A stretch of DNA of 7,185 nucleotides. Origin: Candidatus Poseidoniales archaeon (GTDB lineage: Archaea > Thermoplasmatota > Poseidoniia > Poseidoniales > Poseidoniaceae). Both the position numbers and the translations under genes were made by a program. This document shows, piece by piece, positions 4,709 through 7,185 of this stretch (positions are counted from its first letter, which is position 1; every line of letters begins with the position of its first letter). The notes below the pieces were generated by a model, which had not been told where the DNA came from, searched no databases, and saw only the letters and a program-made list of their open reading frames with translations. The stretch covers positions 878-8,062 of the forward strand of contig QQSG01000107.1 in the NCBI GenBank assembly GCA_003602665.1. Reading direction: 5' to 3'.

Positions 4709-5811
4709 TGTCAGAAAGTCCGTTGGTAAGTGTGACTGTATGCGTCAGAGACGGTGGGCATTGGGTCGATGATTGTCTCAATTCAATTCTTCAACAAACT
4801 CATCGTCCTTTGGAAATAATTGCAGTCAATGATGGTTCGTCAGATGATACGAAATCAAAACTCGACACATGGTATAACAAGCATTCAGATGCTGATGTTC
4901 CAATTCACATTATCCACCAAGACTCACTTGGCTTATCAGCAGGTCGTATGGCTGCTGTTGAGCAATCCAAAGGGACATGGATTGCAATTACCGATATCGA
5001 TGTTCGGCCAGAACCAGACTGGATAGAGCAAATGTTGCTCGCCTGTAAGCCAATTGAGAATGAATCCATTGCGGCAGTAACCGGAAGAACCGTCTTTCAA
5101 GCACATGATGATGTTGTAAGTAGATTCAGGGCTGTTGAAATTGCTTCAAAATATCGAAACAGGCCGAGAAGAACCTCACTTGCAAATGGACCTTGCTCAA
5201 TGTTTCTCCGTGAAGCCTTACTCGAAGTCGGGGGCTTTGATCCGTCCTGGTATCATGCTGAAGATATGGAACTGAGTCTTCGTCTTCTCTCTAAGGGAGG
5301 CACAATCATACACGCACCCGATGCTTTAGTTTCACACGTTCCAGAGATTGGCATACGCCGTTTCCTTCACAAGCGAAGGAGAGATGCACGTGCTCACGTT
5401 CGAATTGTTCGCCATTTTCCGGCACGCCAAAGAAATGGCCCAGGCTTCGATTTCATTGGAAGTGCAAGCATAGCATTCTCAATTCTACCGATTGTCCTGC
5501 TGATGTTGTTATCGTTTATTCCAATCATAATGGCATTACCACTTGACGATGATCTTTTTTCAATGTGGCAGACAAATCTAGCATTTGGCGGGATGATGCT
5601 CGGCGTGTTGATTGAACTTCTCTTTTGGAGAGGCCCGCTCGGTGTCATAACAAGAAGTCTGAAAAAAGATGGAAAAAGAAATCATCTGTTCCTATCCCTC
5701 TCCGTCCGTATTTTGATTCTAAGATGGTCTATTGCACTCTGGCAAGGCCTTGCTTTAGGCGCTCTTGATGCTTTATTGTCAAAAAATGGTCACAAGCGAT
5801 TATTCAGTTGA
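4705..5811 (+). CDS. Family 2 glycosyltransferase with C-terminal membrane helices
   Basis: This 368-residue GT-A enzyme should transfer a sugar from a nucleotide- or lipid-linked donor; donor and acceptor cannot be read from the sequence. The N-terminal domain has SVTVCVRDGG (9-18), NDGSSDDT (42-49, nucleotide binding), a metal-binding DxD-type motif DID (97-99), GGFDP (176-180) and HAEDMELSLR (184-193, with the likely catalytic acidic residue). A basic stretch, HKRRRDARAHVR (about 221-232), stands where processive relatives have QxxRW. About three hydrophobic segments follow (about 250-279, 291-307 and 340-357), so it is a membrane-anchored enzyme with a cytosolic catalytic domain. The start ATG overlaps the preceding stop (ATGA), implying translational coupling; a second ATG at 4708 is an equal choice. 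Likely roles are glycolipid, S-layer or N-glycan synthesis, which is inference. Confidence 0.9.
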   Translation: MMSESPLVSVTVCVRDGGHWVDDCLNSILQQTHRPLEIIAVNDGSSDDTKSKLDTWYNKHSDADVPIHIIHQDSLGLSAGRMAAVEQSKGTWIAITDIDVRPEPDWIEQMLLACKPIENESIAAVTGRTVFQAHDDVVSRFRAVEIASKYRNRPRRTSLANGPCSMFLREALLEVGGFDPSWYHAEDMELSLRLLSKGGTIIHAPDALVSHVPEIGIRRFLHKRRRDARAHVRIVRHFPARQRNGPGFDFIGSASIAFSILPIVLLMLLSFIPIIMALPLDDDLFSMWQTNLAFGGMMLGVLIELLFWRGPLGVITRSLKKDGKRNHLFLSLSVRILILRWSIALWQGLALGALDALLSKNGHKRLFS

Positions 5812-5817
5812 ATAATC
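5798..5817. terminator. Bidirectional hairpin spanning two convergent stop codons
   Basis: GATTATTC (5798-5805), loop AGTT, GAATAATC (5810-5817) is a perfect 8-bp stem, symmetric for both strands. It includes parts of the glycosyltransferase TGA (5809-5811) and of the opposite gene's stop (5816-5818). It would form in the 3' end of both transcripts. Confidence 0.65.
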
Positions 5818-6382
5818 ACATGACTGTTTCGTCGCCAGGTGGGGCTCGACTTGCAGAGTTAAGAGCAAAACCAAAGGCTATGAGCGTAATTGAAACTGAA
5901 TATACACCGAGGTCAATCCAAGTTTGGTTCATGTAACTGAATCCGATATAAAATCCAAATCCGAGAAGAAGACACCATGCTCCAATTGCTCGCATCATTC
6001 CACCTTCGCCTCCAACAAGTGCAGGCCATGTATCGTTGATGACCATGGATTGGAAGAAACTTGCAACGCCACCTTCGGTCGATTCATTGATCGACTTTAA
6101 TCCCAGTCCAACAAGTAGGGCGCAAGCGGCCATGAAAACAGCATCACCTGCGACGAATGCTGCTGCTGTATCTTTGTCACCAAATGCGTCAGCAATTAAT
6201 TCGAAGGTGAGAAGGCCTCCCCATGATACTCGGTATGATGGATGAATTTCACCAATGAGATTGAGCACTGCTAGGACCAATCCCCATGTTCCAATGGCGA
6301 TATACCACTTTGAAAGGCCCATTGAAGGATTTGAAATAAGGTCCAAAAAACCTTTTTCTTCTGTCTTCTCTTCACTGCTCAT
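5816..6382 (-). CDS. Four-helix integral membrane protein of unknown function, 188 aa
   Basis: I do not recognise the family. The N terminus is charged and cytosolic-looking (MSSEEKTEEKG), followed by four hydrophobic segments at about residues 26-46, 73-95, 131-150 and 155-174, glycine- and alanine-rich, and a short polar tail. There is no signal peptide cleavage site and no catalytic motif. I chose ATG 6382 over the in-frame ATG at 6406: a TATA box (TTATAT, 6405-6410) is centred about 26 bases before 6382, and its first bases overlap the upstream ATG. AGGTGG also lies seven bases before 6382. The longer form would add eight residues. It follows orc1/cdc6 on the same strand by 38 bases but has its own promoter, and it converges with the glycosyltransferase. 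Confidence 0.8.
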   Translation of the reverse strand: MSSEEKTEEKGFLDLISNPSMGLSKWYIAIGTWGLVLAVLNLIGEIHPSYRVSWGGLLTFELIADAFGDKDTAAAFVAGDAVFMAACALLVGLGLKSINESTEGGVASFFQSMVINDTWPALVGGEGGMMRAIGAWCLLLGFGFYIGFSYMNQTWIDLGVYSVSITLIAFGFALNSASRAPPGDETVM

Positions 6383-6404
6383 GATTTCGCCACCTGCCTC
6401 ATCC

Positions 6405-6410
6405 ATATAA
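6405..6410 (-). promoter_or_regulatory. TATA box for the membrane-protein gene
   Basis: The minus strand reads GCTTATATGG just after the orc1/cdc6 stop. The box centre is about 26 bases upstream of ATG 6382, the usual distance from TATA box to transcription start, so the mRNA may be leaderless or nearly so. It shares TTATATG with the promoter at 596-602. Confidence 0.55.
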
Positions 6411-6420
6411 GCACAACGAA

Positions 6421-7185
6421 TCAGAGCGGACGTTGTTGTCGATAGCGATTGTTGAAAACGGTAGCCATATTCTCATCAGCATTTGTTAGAATCAGTTGTG
6501 TTTCAACGTTCTGTGGAATGCATGAATTGATTTCTTTAGAGCGGCCATATCGTCCCCGGCTGATTGTTCTCGCAGTAATCAATCCAAGCATATCCAAATT
6601 CGCAATAATTCCCGAAATTCTTCTTTGGGTGAGTGATGGTATGTTGAGATAGGAACATGCTTGGTCATAAACGTCGTACAATTGACCTGTCTGTATATTT
6701 TTTAGCCCATTTCTTTCGTTGATGAGTACTGAAGCGAGAACCAGCTTTTGTTGGGTTGGTAGCGCAGCGATAACTGGCTCAATTTGATCTGCTTCAATTT
6801 GATGCTGAGCCATACGGACGTGATGTTGTTCAACTTTCTTATCTCCAAGTTGTTCTGCTTTTTCTGTGGACACTCTCAACAAGTCCAATGCACATCGAGC
6901 ATCTCCATGCTCTTGTGCTGCAAAGGCAGAACAGAGCGCAATAACACCTTCCGATACAACATCAGGTGCGATTGAAACACTTGCCCTCTTCCTTAGGATG
7001 TCTTTGAGTTGTTCGGCATCATAAGGAGCGAACAATAAATCCTGTTGGCCAAGACGAGAACGAACACGTGGATCGAGGAATTCTGTAAATTTCAAATCAT
7101 TGGATATTCCGATGACGCACGCACGTGAATCTTTGAGGAATGAATTGATGTTTGTTAGATTGTATAGAAGGTCATCTCCTGCTTT
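6421..7185 (-). CDS. cdc6: Orc1/Cdc6 replication initiator, C-terminal 254 residues (5' end outside window)
   Basis: This AAA+ ATPase binds origin repeats and loads the MCM helicase. The frame stays open to the window edge. Residues 4-33 give DDLLYNLTNIN and VIGISNDLKF, the sensor-1 region just after Walker B. LDPRVRSRL (37-45) holds the conserved box VII arginines, and HGDARCALDLLR (about 93-104) is sensor 2. The remainder (about 130-254) is the C-terminal winged helix that binds DNA, with QRRISGIIANLDMLGLI and a wing around SRGRYGRS. Walker A and Walker B lie beyond the window. The TTG codon at 7093-7095 is an internal leucine of SNDLKF, not a start. Archaeal orc1/cdc6 genes often lie next to a replication origin, which here would be upstream, outside the window. 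Confidence 0.95.
   Translation of the reverse strand, partial: KAGDDLLYNLTNINSFLKDSRACVIGISNDLKFTEFLDPRVRSRLGQQDLLFAPYDAEQLKDILRKRASVSIAPDVVSEGVIALCSAFAAQEHGDARCALDLLRVSTEKAEQLGDKKVEQHHVRMAQHQIEADQIEPVIAALPTQQKLVLASVLINERNGLKNIQTGQLYDVYDQACSYLNIPSLTQRRISGIIANLDMLGLITARTISRGRYGRSKEINSCIPQNVETQLILTNADENMATVFNNRYRQQRPL

Noticed and set aside
1..7185. CRISPR array, insertion sequence, prophage or defence island
   Set aside because: No spaced direct repeats, transposase, integrase or terminal inverted repeats were seen. The recognisable genes are chromosomal housekeeping types.

Overview
The window looks like a piece of a chromosome from an uncultured euryarchaeon, most likely a Marine Group II / Poseidoniales (Thermoplasmata-related) lineage. 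The grounds are an Orc1/Cdc6 replication initiator, an archaeal-type phosphopantetheine adenylyltransferase fused to a DUF359 GTP-dependent dephospho-CoA kinase (an arrangement I know from Thermoplasma), archaeal TATA boxes (TTATATG), and a multi-hairpin RNA with kink-turns and ACA boxes that reads as an archaeal H/ACA guide RNA. The lineage is inferred, not proven.

Layout. 1-69: the last 22 codons of an unidentified plus-strand gene, followed by a hairpin. 199-525 (minus): a 108-residue winged-helix protein with a strong Shine-Dalgarno, a TATA box and a hairpin overlapping its stop codon. 526-796: a divergent promoter region in which both flanking genes carry a GCTTTGAT[A/G]G element. 797-3322 (plus): an 841-residue protein with an N-terminal winged helix and a long unrecognised remainder, ending in an 8-bp hairpin. 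About 3426-3623 (plus): the H/ACA-like RNA, followed by a T5 tract. 3689-4708 and 4705-5811 (plus): a two-gene operon with an ATGA overlap, coding for the bifunctional CoA enzyme and a membrane-anchored family 2 glycosyltransferase. 5816-6382 (minus): a four-helix membrane protein of unknown function, convergent with the operon across a 4-base gap. One hairpin spans both stop codons there. 6421 to the window end (minus): the C-terminal 254 residues of Orc1/Cdc6.

How the parts may work together. The CoA enzyme would carry out the last two steps of CoA synthesis on one chain. The glycosyltransferase probably modifies a lipid-linked or surface glycan, and its link to CoA appears to be through co-transcription only. 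The H/ACA RNA would guide pseudouridylation. Two of its three pockets can be paired, from memory of conserved rRNA, with the peptidyl-transferase region of 23S rRNA (near E. coli 2496 and the A-loop near 2555). The two winged-helix genes on the left look co-regulated through a shared promoter motif. The strongest single observation is the three-hairpin RNA, which falls in what would otherwise be called an empty intergenic gap.
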